Under the pieces are notes generated by a model. That model ran no database searches. It was given only the letters and a program-made list of their open reading frames with translations, and had not been told where the DNA came from. DNA of 64,000 bases. Origin: Bacillus rubiinfantis (GTDB taxonomy: Bacteria > Bacillota > Bacilli > Bacillales > Cytobacillaceae). A program made the translations under genes and the position numbers. How positions within the stretch are numbered: position 1 is the first letter of the stretch; every line of letters starts with the position of its first letter. This document shows, piece by piece, positions 7,945 to 16,193 of this stretch. The stretch lies in the NCBI GenBank assembly GCA_000752035.1, contig CCFE01000011.1, positions 581,569 to 645,568 of the forward strand. Reading direction: 5' to 3'.

Positions 7945-8553
7945 TTATCCTATTCTTATTGTTTCAAAAAAGAATAATACGTGCTGATCTAAAAGGAATT
8001 CTACTTCAGATGTATCCTTTCCATCAAATTTTAAAATATTGTATTCTGTTAATAAGGTGAATACCGGATACTGATACTCTATTGCTAACATTTTTGGATT
8101 GAGCGGTCGAATTTTTTTCATTGCGATTAATTTGGAGAAAACTATTTCTAAGAATTGAATTGTTGTTTTGAATAAATCATTTAAAATTATTTCCCTTGCA
8201 AGCGAGGAACGATATTGCTCTACTTGAAGAATTCGCCACATTTTTTGTCCATTCTCGTCCTCCATATATTTCTTGAAGTTTCTGTGTCCTGCTTTTAAAA
8301 AGGACTCTACAGTACTTTTCTGTAGAATATCATCTAACGCATCAATTGGTGGTAAAGTCTTTGCAAAATCATTCCTAAAAAAGGTTAAGATATCCTCCAA
8401 AATAGCTTCTTTATTACGATAGTGATTATATAAGGAACTCTCTTTAATCCCAACTTCTCTAGTAATTTCTCGTATAGATACCCCACTAAATCCTCTTTGG
8501 GAAAAGAGGTCCAACGATGTATAAAAAATTCTATCCTTTGTACTAATTGTCAC
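7945..8553 (-). CDS. TetR/AcrR family transcriptional regulator
   Basis: A 202-residue repressor-type protein. The N-terminal TetR domain is clear: DRIFYTSLDLFSQRGFSGVSIREITREVGIKESSLYNHYRNKEAIL (helix-turn-helix at about residues 22-45). The C-terminal ligand domain is not assignable. GTG at 8553 follows TGAGGTG at 7-nt spacing; GTG at 8562 overlaps that site. It is divergent from the pentapeptide-repeat gene at 8744, and the shared 180-bp gap holds an AACG/CGTT operator candidate, so it probably represses itself and that neighbour. Confidence 0.92.
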   Translation of the reverse strand: MTISTKDRIFYTSLDLFSQRGFSGVSIREITREVGIKESSLYNHYRNKEAILEDILTFFRNDFAKTLPPIDALDDILQKSTVESFLKAGHRNFKKYMEDENGQKMWRILQVEQYRSSLAREIILNDLFKTTIQFLEIVFSKLIAMKKIRPLNPKMLAIEYQYPVFTLLTEYNILKFDGKDTSEVEFLLDQHVLFFFETIRIG

Positions 8554-8640
8554 GTCAGACACCTCAGTTTTCAGTTTTCAGTTTTCACCAATTCAATAGC
8601 ATTCTGTTCAGATAAAACAATACTAAATTTTAAATAGATA

Positions 8641-8696
8641 TTGCAATTTATTTTCGAATTATTATAATATCATTATATACTAACGTTCGTTCGTTT
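8641..8696. promoter_or_regulatory. Divergent promoter and TetR operator candidate
   Basis: TTGCAA (8641-8646), 16 nt, then TATAAT (8663-8668) reads towards 8744. Just downstream, AACGTTCGTTCGTT (8682-8695) contains AACG-TT-CGTT, a typical TetR-family half-site layout. The minus strand shows TATAAT next to the same site for the tetR gene. Confidence 0.55.
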
Positions 8697-8743
8697 ACAA
8701 TAATACTTATTCAACCAAAGTATTTTTAAAGGAAGTGTAAGTG

Positions 8744-9589
8744 ATGACCGAGATACTCGCGAACAATGGCAATAATCTTCATCAATTAAAAGCTGATTGT
8801 GAGAATTGCTTTGCCCTATGTTGTGTGGCCTTGCCCTATGCGCAGTCAGCCGATTTCGCTAAGAGCAAAGATGGTGGAATACCTTGTTTTCACCTACAGT
8901 CTGATTATAGCTGTAAGATTCACCAAAATCTTAGAACAAGTGGTTTCAAAGGGTGCACAGTATATGAATGCTACGGGGCAGGACAAAAGGTTTCTCAACA
9001 AACATTTCATGGTGTGAGTTGGCGAAATTCCCCCGATATGGCTGAAGAGGTGTTCCGAGTATTTCCCATTATGCAGCAGCTTCATGAAATGCTTTATTAC
9101 TTACAAGAAGCTTTAAACTTACAAGAAGCGAGTCCTTTACATGGTAAATTGCAACGGATTTATAATAAAACCGAAATGCTTACGGATGGCAGTCCAGCTT
9201 CACTCTTGGAACTTGATGTGCCAACACATCGAATAATTGTTGGGAATCTCCTGTCAGAAGTAAGTAAAATCGTAAGGTCCAAAGTAAAAGATAGGAAAAA
9301 TAAAAAGTTTAAAGCCATGGCAGCAAATGATTTAATCGGGGCGAATCTTAAGGGGGCGAATCTAAAAGGTGTCAGCTTTAAAGGCGCATATCTAATCGCT
9401 GCTAACCTGCGAGATGCTGACCTAAGAGTATGTGATTTTCTTGGTGCTGACTTAAGAGATACCGACCTAAGCGGGGCAGATTTGACAGGCAGCCTATTCC
9501 TAACTCAGGCCCAAGTGAATGCAGCCAGAGGTGATCAACTGACTAAATTACCTAAATCGCTTTCACCCCCACAGCATTGGTTAGTTTAA
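8744..9589 (+). CDS. Pentapeptide-repeat protein with Cys-rich N-terminus
   Basis: A 281-residue soluble protein. The first third contains a Cys cluster, ADCENCFALCCVALPY (C-x2-C-x3-CC), then CFHLQ, CKIH and GCTVYECYG, which looks like a metal or Fe-S binding module. A helical middle follows, then about eleven pentapeptide units A(D/N)LXX over residues 198-260 (for example ANLKGANLKGVSFKGA and ADLRDTDLSGADL), which form a right-handed beta helix. GTG at 8741 overlaps the ATG at 8744; AAAGGAAG gives 8-nt spacing to the ATG. It is divergent from a TetR gene, so it is probably inducible. The role is unknown; pentapeptide proteins often bind other proteins or mimic DNA. Confidence 0.88.
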   Translation: MTEILANNGNNLHQLKADCENCFALCCVALPYAQSADFAKSKDGGIPCFHLQSDYSCKIHQNLRTSGFKGCTVYECYGAGQKVSQQTFHGVSWRNSPDMAEEVFRVFPIMQQLHEMLYYLQEALNLQEASPLHGKLQRIYNKTEMLTDGSPASLLELDVPTHRIIVGNLLSEVSKIVRSKVKDRKNKKFKAMAANDLIGANLKGANLKGVSFKGAYLIAANLRDADLRVCDFLGADLRDTDLSGADLTGSLFLTQAQVNAARGDQLTKLPKSLSPPQHWLV

Positions 9590-9654
9590 TTTACATTATT
9601 CAGGTAACACATTGGAGTGAAGTATTAAGGACTGATAACCTAGGAGTGCCTGGC

Positions 9655-9870
9655 ACCGGTATTACTTGCTTTTTTCCTTTTAAAACGGAATATTTTGGGT
9701 TACAATAAATATTTACTAAAAAAGAGAAGTGCTGGTAACACTTCTCCATGCAACTGCTACCGTCAGGGTGGTGGTTGTCTAGTGTTTTTTGTTTTGAGAA
9801 CCACCCTTTTGCTTGTGACGGCGTTGGGTGGTTTTCTTGTTATCTACCAGTTGTCTCCGAAAGATAAACG
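9655..9870 (+). ncRNA. Orphan antitoxin-like RNA module, copy 2
   Basis: Same order as copy 1: A-run and GAGAAGTG/CACTTCTC hairpin (9724-9746), CAACTGCTACC with GGTGGTGGTTG, and AACCACCC with GGGTGGTTTTC. The convergent ORF keeps only its second half (RRQLVDNKKTT to QNKKH and a stop). Its 5' half has been replaced by the end of the helicase gene at 9906. The first hairpin with its A-run also serves as a minus-strand terminator for that helicase. Confidence 0.6.
9717..9746 (-). terminator. Probable terminator of the SWIM-SNF2 helicase gene
   Basis: On the minus strand the stem GAGAAGTG/CACTTCTC is followed by TTTTTTAGT. It is part of the repeat module and would end read-through from the helicase. 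Confidence 0.6.
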
Positions 9871-9905
9871 CAAGTCAAGGGGACTGGGGCCCCCCCTTTA
9901 TACCC

Positions 9906-12900
9906 TTAGATATTCAAGATTTCTCGTATATCCTCTTCCGTCATTCTCGATGCTGCTTGGTCGCCTTGTTCGATGACGGTTTCGATGAGTTCTTTTTTTC
10001 GCTGCTGGAGCTCATACATTTTTTCTTCGATAGTTCCTTGTGTAATAAACCGAATCACTTGGACGACATTCTTTTGCCCCATCCGGTGAGCTCGTCCAGC
10101 GGCTTGTTCTTCCACAGCAGGATTCCACCACAAATCGTACAAAATCACCGTATCGGCTCCTGTTAAGTTCAGCCCGGTATTGCCCGCTTTCAAAGAGATA
10201 AGGAAGATGTCCGCTTCTCCATTATTAAAGCGATCGACTAATTGCACGCGCTCTTTGGCAGCCGTTTGTCCATCTAAATAAAAATGTGACAAATCGGCAC
10301 GGTCTAGTGAATCGCGAATCAAATGGAGCATGCTGGTAAATTGCGAGAAAATGAGTAACCTCCTGCCGTTTTCAAGCGCATTGACGACGACATCCATTAA
10401 TTGCTGCAGTTTGCCTGATTCCCCTTGATAGTTTTCTAAAAATAGCGCCGGGTGGCAGCATAATTGCCGAAGCCTTGTGAGACCGGCAAGGATCTTCATG
10501 CGGCTTTTTTGAAAGCCTTCGCCCTGAAGCGAATCGGAAGTTTCTGTTTTGATTTTTTCCAAATAGGCAAGATACAGTTCCTTCTGCTCCTTTGTCAGTT
10601 CGGAAACTTGAACGGTTTCAATCTTATCCGGTAATTCCTTCAAGACATCCTTTTTCACCCTGCGCAATAAAAATGGTTTAATCATTCGTGCCACTTTTTC
10701 CGCCGGCAGTTGTCGAAAAACCTTCTGACTCGGGAAGAAATCAGGCATGATGACTTGAAAAATCGACCACAACTCATCAATGGAATTTTCAATCGGCGTC
10801 CCGCTGAGAGCAAAACGGGTTTCTGCCGCAATATCCCGTACGGCCTTCGCTGTTTTCGTTGCATAATTTTTTATCGCCTGTGCTTCATCTAAAATAAGCG
10901 TACGGAAGGCATGCTGCTGATAAATTTCACTATCTTGGCGCAAAGTAGGATAAGACGTGATCCAAATATCTGGCAGAGAGTCCGATTGCAGTTTTTCTAA
11001 CCGCTCTTCCGGCGAGCCAATCAGGACCTCCGTCCGTAGTGATGGTGCAAATTTAGTAATCTCATTTTTCCAATTATAGACAAGTGAAGCTGGAGATACA
11101 ATCAGAGCGGGCTTCCGCTCTTTCTGTTCCTTCTGTTCTTCTACATCCGCTGCAAGTAAGGCGATGCTTTGCAGTGTTTTCCCCAAACCCATATCATCCG
11201 CAAGAATGCCGCCAAACCCGTAGAACCCAAGAGTCCGCAGCCATTGGTAGCCATAATATTGATAGTCCCGCAGCTCAGCCTGCAAGGAACTAGGAAGCTC
11301 AAAATCGAGTTCTTCCGGATGGCGCAAACGGGTAAGCAACTGTCGCAGGGTCTTTCCGAACTTCACCTTACTCTTATCTTCGCCAACTAAATTGTCAAGT
11401 TCCATCCCCCGATAAAGCGGTAGGCGGAAGGACTCCTGCTTCAGCTGGGATGATTTGATATTGAAATCAAGCAGGACGTTCTGAATGGTTTGAAACTCTT
11501 CTGATTCTAGCGGCACAAATGTCCCATTGTGCAGTCGGTAATATCTCTTTTTCTCAATAGCAGAACGAAGGACCTGTTCAATATCACTTTGTTCAATCCC
11601 GTCCATCCCGAAGCTGACCTCCAGCCAATTTCCGGAAGAGTCGACATCAGCGTGCATCACAGGACTATGCCGCTCAGGGAGGATGAAGGACTGAACCTGC
11701 TTCGTCAAGAATATCTCAGCCAGTTCCTCTAATTTTGGCAGGATTTCATACAAAAATTCAAAAATTTCCTCTTCCCCTTCTAGGTAAAGCTCCTGTCCTG
11801 CTGATTTGAGGGGAGTGGATTCAAGGATATTCATAATCAGTTGTTCCTTTTCCGTGTCCCTTATCAAAATCGTGTCTGTTTCTGTCTCGACAGGCTGGGC
11901 GACAAAAGGGTTTATCGAGTGTTCACCGTATTGATACTCCAACTTCATATGGAGAAGTCCATCGTTGCTATCCACATAGACCTTGGCTTTTAGCGGGTAT
12001 TGCATGATTTTCGTCGCGATACTATCGGCAACCTCAAGTCTCCCTACCTCATTCAATATAGGCCCCACAGAGGAAAGCAATGGCTCAATCTGCTCATGAC
12101 TAATCGGTATTACCGGCGTATGCGCGAGCTGAATGAATTTGTTTATTTCTTTAAAAAAATCTTGCTGCTCCTGAGTAAGCTGATAAAGTTCATTTTCCTT
12201 CACGACATAACCATACATCTCGAGGTACTCAACAAAGCCAAAATCGGAAACATCCAATTGAAAGGCCTCTTTGCTGCCTTTATCTAGCCTGATGGATAAC
12301 GGAAGTTTATTTTTATAGTGATGAAACTGTCCATAGACGTTGCCCTTGTTTTCAAATTTGGTTAGCCTAGCCGCCAGCTTTTCTACTAATTGATCAGCAA
12401 GCAGCGGCGGAATGGTCACTGTCCGCCCATCGGAAGCCGAACCGTATGAATAGGGGGATTGCAGGTTTCGGTACATTTCTTCATTTTTAGTTGTCTCCTG
12501 CAACAGGTCAATGATTTCCTGATCCTTCGCAGCAAAGGTATATTCAGTTGGGTCATAGGAAAACGACTTCGTAAATGGATAGTGATTTTTCTGCCTGATC
12601 GCTCGGAGGAAATCATGTAAATTTTTCACCACATACGTCCGTTTTGGTCCTACCTTCATTTCTAATGTAAGAACGGGTTGTTGATACGTTTTTTTAACTT
12701 TACAAATCCACTCTACCGCCAAGGGCTGCTTCACTTCAATGTCAGCTTGCAACAGCATTTGTTGCTGGTGATTGGCGAATGTGGCAATCAATTGATCTGT
12801 TAGCTGCTTGATATAAAGTGCTTGTCTCTCTTGCTGCTGCCTTTCATACTCCGCTTGCTCCCTCTCTCGTTGCAACTGGATTTCTTTCAGCCTTTTTTCC

Positions 12901-13208
12901 CGGTAAGAAACATTTTCTTCAAAATCTAGCCTTTCCTTGATTTCGAGCATGACAGCCACGACGTGTTTACATTCTTGGTCATACATCTCAAAGGCGGGAC
13001 AGTTACAATCGAATTCTAAACCAAGCTCACTCTCATAAACGCCCACTTGATAACGCTTTGTCCCTCTGACTACCGCATACCAGGCCTCTCTACTAGGATC
13101 ATATGCCAAATCCTTTACTCTTCCTTGATTATAATAGGCCCGCCCCTTACGATAATTAAATGAGGAGAATAAATCTTTAACATCTGAGTCAGTTAATGAA
13201 TGAATCAT
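9906..13208 (-). CDS. SWIM zinc-finger SNF2-family helicase
   Basis: An 1100-residue DNA-translocating ATPase of the RapA/SNF2 class. The N-terminus has a SWIM zinc finger (C68, C70, C80, H82 in CNCPAF...CKHVV), then a long Bacillus-type SNF2 N-domain. The ATPase core starts near residue 640: DDMGLGKT (about 670-678), LILDEAQAIKN (about 772), LSGTPIEN, and the helicase C motifs LISLKAGNTGLNLTGAD and AAGRAHRMGQ (about 1040). The ATG at 13208 has GGAGG 6 nt upstream. It is a stand-alone gene. A separate SWIM protein and SNF2 helicase pair (ywqB/ywqA) lies at 53.5-58.6 kb, so the window has both a fused and a split version. Probable role: chromatin/DNA remodelling or repair; not experimentally known. 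Confidence 0.93.
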   Translation of the reverse strand: MIHSLTDSDVKDLFSSFNYRKGRAYYNQGRVKDLAYDPSREAWYAVVRGTKRYQVGVYESELGLEFDCNCPAFEMYDQECKHVVAVMLEIKERLDFEENVSYREKRLKEIQLQREREQAEYERQQQERQALYIKQLTDQLIATFANHQQQMLLQADIEVKQPLAVEWICKVKKTYQQPVLTLEMKVGPKRTYVVKNLHDFLRAIRQKNHYPFTKSFSYDPTEYTFAAKDQEIIDLLQETTKNEEMYRNLQSPYSYGSASDGRTVTIPPLLADQLVEKLAARLTKFENKGNVYGQFHHYKNKLPLSIRLDKGSKEAFQLDVSDFGFVEYLEMYGYVVKENELYQLTQEQQDFFKEINKFIQLAHTPVIPISHEQIEPLLSSVGPILNEVGRLEVADSIATKIMQYPLKAKVYVDSNDGLLHMKLEYQYGEHSINPFVAQPVETETDTILIRDTEKEQLIMNILESTPLKSAGQELYLEGEEEIFEFLYEILPKLEELAEIFLTKQVQSFILPERHSPVMHADVDSSGNWLEVSFGMDGIEQSDIEQVLRSAIEKKRYYRLHNGTFVPLESEEFQTIQNVLLDFNIKSSQLKQESFRLPLYRGMELDNLVGEDKSKVKFGKTLRQLLTRLRHPEELDFELPSSLQAELRDYQYYGYQWLRTLGFYGFGGILADDMGLGKTLQSIALLAADVEEQKEQKERKPALIVSPASLVYNWKNEITKFAPSLRTEVLIGSPEERLEKLQSDSLPDIWITSYPTLRQDSEIYQQHAFRTLILDEAQAIKNYATKTAKAVRDIAAETRFALSGTPIENSIDELWSIFQVIMPDFFPSQKVFRQLPAEKVARMIKPFLLRRVKKDVLKELPDKIETVQVSELTKEQKELYLAYLEKIKTETSDSLQGEGFQKSRMKILAGLTRLRQLCCHPALFLENYQGESGKLQQLMDVVVNALENGRRLLIFSQFTSMLHLIRDSLDRADLSHFYLDGQTAAKERVQLVDRFNNGEADIFLISLKAGNTGLNLTGADTVILYDLWWNPAVEEQAAGRAHRMGQKNVVQVIRFITQGTIEEKMYELQQRKKELIETVIEQGDQAASRMTEEDIREILNI

Positions 13209-13339
13209 CCATATCCTCCATACTTGTGTTTATATTTTTGTATGTATATATAGTAACCCCAATTTTATGTATATGCTAGATTCCTAGTCTTGCCAAAATG
13301 TGTACATTTTAAACATCCACATCAACATGCAAAGAGCGT

Positions 13340-13530
13340 TTATTTTAACAAGTGGAATTTTACAATGAAGAACGAGCAGATGAACTTGGCGAGGAATTGA
13401 CAAGGAAATTTGGATTAAATTTAATTGGATGCAGGAAACTAAAGTTCGCAAAGCTGGTATTCGAACAGTTTATGGAATTGTTAAAGACGAGGCTGAAACT
13501 GCGGAAATAATTATTGTTGGAAAAATTTGA
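13340..13530 (+). pseudogene. Possible RelE/ParE-type toxin remnant
   Basis: One frame gives VEFYNEERADELGEE and LTRKFG; a second frame gives ETKVRKAGIRTVYGIV followed by KDEAETAEIIIVGKI and a stop. The latter resembles the RelE/Gp49-type C-terminal strands. The two pieces lie in different frames and the middle is missing, so this is at most a decayed gene. No antitoxin is adjacent. Confidence 0.35.
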
Positions 13531-13845
13531 CAACTTTTCCCTTTCCGCCAGATTCTTGTCCATTAGACTGCTTCTATTGGACAACTTTTTGCTTTCCGCC
13601 AGATTCTTGTCCATTAGACCGCTTCTATTGGACAACTTTTCTTAAAAATCCAGTTTCTTGTCCATTAGACCGCTTCTATTGGACAACTTTTCGCTTTCCG
13701 CCTGTTTCTTGTCCATTAGACCGCTCCTATTGGACAACTTTTCGCTTTCCGCCAAGTTCTTATCCATTAGACCGCTCCTATCGGACAACTTTTCTTAAAA
13801 ATTCAGTTTCTTGTCAATTAGACCACTTCTATTGGACAACTTTTC
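13528..13845. repeat. 51-nt hairpin repeat array 1
   Basis: Six units plus a half unit with 51-nt period. Each has an inverted repeat TTGTCCATTAGA / TCTATTGGACAA around CCGCT, separated by a conserved CTTTTCTTAAAAATCCAG or CTTTTCGCTTTCCGCC linker. A second array of the same family lies at 27019-27390. Confidence 0.9.
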
Positions 13846-14039
13846 ACCTTTCGAAGAACAGTTTTAACTAATTTTTCCCTCCAGCACTTCGTTGAAGGAC
13901 AATTTTGGCATTGAAACAGCTCTTTTTCCGCCAACCTATAAAATTTAGGAATCAACCATTTAAAATACTAATCCAGACAATACGAAGGGGCAGCCCATGT
14001 CAGCTGCCCATCATAACGCTCATTCAGCGAATTATTAAA
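13846..14039. other. Intergenic tail after array 1
   Basis: About 190 bases with no gene. A small hairpin, GGGCAGC (13988-13994) with GCTGCCC (14003-14009), lies just beyond the DUF1028 stop and may end the minus-strand operon, although it lacks a T-run. Confidence 0.45.
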
Positions 14040-14738
14040 CTAATCCTGCAACAATCCCATTTCCCTCGAAGATTCGAAATCAAACTTCCCTTTTGGATTG
14101 GCTTTGGTTGGGAGCATTTGCACAAATGGAAATAGCTCACTTTTAGCAATTTCATAGATTCGTCGTAAATCCTTGACGGGGTCTTCATGTTCGTCCACCC
14201 GTAAATCGACCAATGGATAGTCTTCTGTATCGACCACTTTGACCGCCGCAGATTGGCGTCCACGTTTGTCCCCGCCTGCATCTTGGCCTGCTTGTAAGGC
14301 AATGATTAATCTTTCCGCAAGAGGAAGACCTTCACTTTCCACAAAAGCCCTTGCTGTCTCTAAAATTGTATCCTCGCCAACAAGCATATTTCCTGCTACC
14401 CCATAATGATCTCCAACGACATGGCCAAACCAGCCATCGCATTTTTCACCGGTGAAGGCAACAGCTGTTCCAGTGTTATCGACAATTACAAACTGCCTAA
14501 TTTCGGGCTCCGGATCCTCCCGCAGAATGCGCTCCTTCACTTCCTCCGCTGACAGCCCAGACTTTAGATAGTTTAATCCATTTATCCCTATATACGGATT
14601 TACAAACGATTGTGTCGCGATCCCTCCAACTCCCGCTTCAACAAATGGGCAAAGCATCCCCACCGCTGGGACTCTTGTCGTTACAGCTACACCAAATTGG
14701 CCCGTTTCTTTACACCTGGCTGTTATTGAGAAAGTCAT
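14040..14738 (-). CDS. DUF1028 family protein (Ntn-hydrolase-like)
   Basis: A 232-residue protein of the DUF1028 family: TFSITARCKETGQFGVAVTTR at the N-terminus, GVGGIATQSFVNPYIG, RQFVIVDNTGTAVAFTG, GVAGNMLVGEDTI and AGQDAGGDKRGRQSAAVKV are all typical. The fold is related to Ntn hydrolases, where a residue near the N-terminus is catalytic. The ATG at 14738 is preceded by GAAGGAGG; the upstream ATG at 14756 has nothing. It follows the M20 amidohydrolase by 21 nt and is last in the operon, which suggests an accessory amidase in carbamoyl-amino-acid or ureide catabolism. The function is unproven. Confidence 0.9.
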   Translation of the reverse strand: MTFSITARCKETGQFGVAVTTRVPAVGMLCPFVEAGVGGIATQSFVNPYIGINGLNYLKSGLSAEEVKERILREDPEPEIRQFVIVDNTGTAVAFTGEKCDGWFGHVVGDHYGVAGNMLVGEDTILETARAFVESEGLPLAERLIIALQAGQDAGGDKRGRQSAAVKVVDTEDYPLVDLRVDEHEDPVKDLRRIYEIAKSELFPFVQMLPTKANPKGKFDFESSREMGLLQD

Positions 14739-14759
14739 AATAAAATCCTCCTTCAATGG

Positions 14760-16049
14760 TTAATTTTCGGTTTCGATAAGATCCTCTAACACTTCTTTTA
14801 ACACATGGACTGCATATACACAGTCATTCAGCGATGTCCATTCACGCGGATTATGGCTGATACCATCTTTACTCCTGACAAACAACATCGCCACCGGAAT
14901 TTCCGTCCCTAGTATCATCGAGTCATGCCCAGCACCACTAGGTATGAAATTCGGTTTAATATCATACTTTGAAAAAGCTTTGCTGATTCTATTCTGGAAA
15001 TCTTCCGCAATTGGGACCGGCTTGATTCTAGTATTAATCTTGATTTCTACTTCAATCTGTCTACCTGTTGAGATATTCTTTGCCTTTTCAATAATTAAAT
15101 CAACGAGCTGGTCACGTGCAGGTTCATAAATATCGCGTATATCGACAACCAAATCTACCCGGCCTGGAATCACATTAACTCCGTTTGGCACAACGTTGAT
15201 TTTTCCAACGGTTGCAACAGCAGTACCGGAAACTTGCTCAGGCAGTTTCTCAATCGCTTGAATAAACATTCCCGCAGCAACTAGCGGATCCTTGCGCCCC
15301 ATCATCGGTGTATTCCCAGCATGGCCTGCCTCACCAATAAATGTTAGCTCCACCCATGCAGGACCAGCGATTCCACTAACGATGCCAACAGGCTCGCCGG
15401 CTCGTTCAAGTACTTTGCCTTGTTCAATATGTACTTCTACAAACGTACCAATTTTCCCTTTTTGACTAGCAGCATGTAAATACTGCTCAACACTGCTTCC
15501 AAAGGCGGTAATCACTTCGGCAAATGTTTTTCCATCCTCATCAACAAGACTATCTAGCTCTTCCTTGGTTATTTGCCCCATAAATGCCCTGCTGCCTGTT
15601 AAGCCACTTTTGAATCTCGATCCTTCTTCATCTGAAAAAATTGCCATGACAAATGGCTTCGCTGGGACGTAATTTTGTTCTTTCCAGGCCTCGACAACCT
15701 CTAGTGCAGCCAACACGCCTAAAGGTCCGTCGAAATTACCGCCATTTGGAACACTGTCCAAATGGGAGCCAGAGCCAACTGCTCGTCCCTGTTTACACCC
15801 ATTCAGTTCCCCAAAAACATTTCCTGCCCCATCAATAGAAACTGCCAACCCTGCCTCTTTCATCCAGCCAATTACCATTTCTTTCGCTTGCTTTTCTTCC
15901 AGGGAATAGCCAGGGCGGTTTACACCGCCACTGTCTAACTTGCCAATCTTTGAAAGCTCATCGAGTCTAGCAGCTAAGCGCTCCCCATTCACTCCAGAAT
16001 GACTTAGCTCCTGGTTATAATTTTCCATTAATTTTTGAAAAAAAGACAC
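14760..16049 (-). CDS. Zn-dependent M20 amidohydrolase (N-carbamoyl-L-amino acid hydrolase / allantoate amidohydrolase family)
   Basis: A 429-residue cytoplasmic hydrolase that removes a carbamoyl (or ureido) group from an N-carbamoyl amino acid or allantoate, releasing ammonia and CO2. The bimetal ligands are visible: H96 in SGSHLDSV, D107 in NFDGPLG, E141/E142 in SDEEGSRF, H207 in VHIEQG, and a C-terminal His in GAGHDSM. Substrate-binding markers GSHLDSVPNGG and IPVAMLFVRS are family typical. The frame opens at GTG 16070, directly after the 40-residue microprotein stop. GTG at 16049 gives a normal N-terminus (SFFQKLMENY), but its ribosome binding site is weak, so the start is uncertain. The symporter upstream probably brings in its substrate. 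Which substrate cannot be read from sequence. Confidence 0.88.
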   Translation of the reverse strand: MSFFQKLMENYNQELSHSGVNGERLAARLDELSKIGKLDSGGVNRPGYSLEEKQAKEMVIGWMKEAGLAVSIDGAGNVFGELNGCKQGRAVGSGSHLDSVPNGGNFDGPLGVLAALEVVEAWKEQNYVPAKPFVMAIFSDEEGSRFKSGLTGSRAFMGQITKEELDSLVDEDGKTFAEVITAFGSSVEQYLHAASQKGKIGTFVEVHIEQGKVLERAGEPVGIVSGIAGPAWVELTFIGEAGHAGNTPMMGRKDPLVAAGMFIQAIEKLPEQVSGTAVATVGKINVVPNGVNVIPGRVDLVVDIRDIYEPARDQLVDLIIEKAKNISTGRQIEVEIKINTRIKPVPIAEDFQNRISKAFSKYDIKPNFIPSGAGHDSMILGTEIPVAMLFVRSKDGISHNPREWTSLNDCVYAVHVLKEVLEDLIETEN

Positions 16050-16070
16050 CTTGAAAACACCCCGTAACAC

Positions 16071-16193
16071 TTACCAAATTTTATTTCGTTTCAATTCGTA
16101 AAGAAAATAGCCAAAGATATAAAACATTAATCCGCCCGAGCCAATAATACTGACCCAAATTAATAGTTGGAATAAACCCGCAGAGATTGTCAT
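16071..16193 (-). CDS. 40-residue membrane microprotein
   Basis: A single helix protein, MTISAGLFQLLIWVSIIGSGG then LMFYIFGYFLYELKRNKIW. The ATG overlaps the symporter stop (ATGA), and GGAGGG lies 9 nt upstream. It is probably a small subunit or stabiliser of the symporter, by analogy with microproteins paired with sodium symporters (such as YhdT with PanF). It continues straight into the hydrolase frame. Function inferred from context only. Confidence 0.75.
   Translation of the reverse strand: MTISAGLFQLLIWVSIIGSGGLMFYIFGYFLYELKRNKIW

Noticed and set aside
7618..9976. Plus-strand ORFs over the RNA modules (NTSPxNCYRQGGGC type)
   Set aside because: They run through hairpins of the RNA module and differ at their ends between copies; better explained as RNA, with the coding ORF on the minus strand.
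13527..13871. 114-codon ORF and CRISPR-like array
   Set aside because: The open frame follows the 51-nt period (a multiple of three) and has no ribosome binding site. Linkers are conserved between units, so they are not CRISPR spacers, and no cas gene is near.
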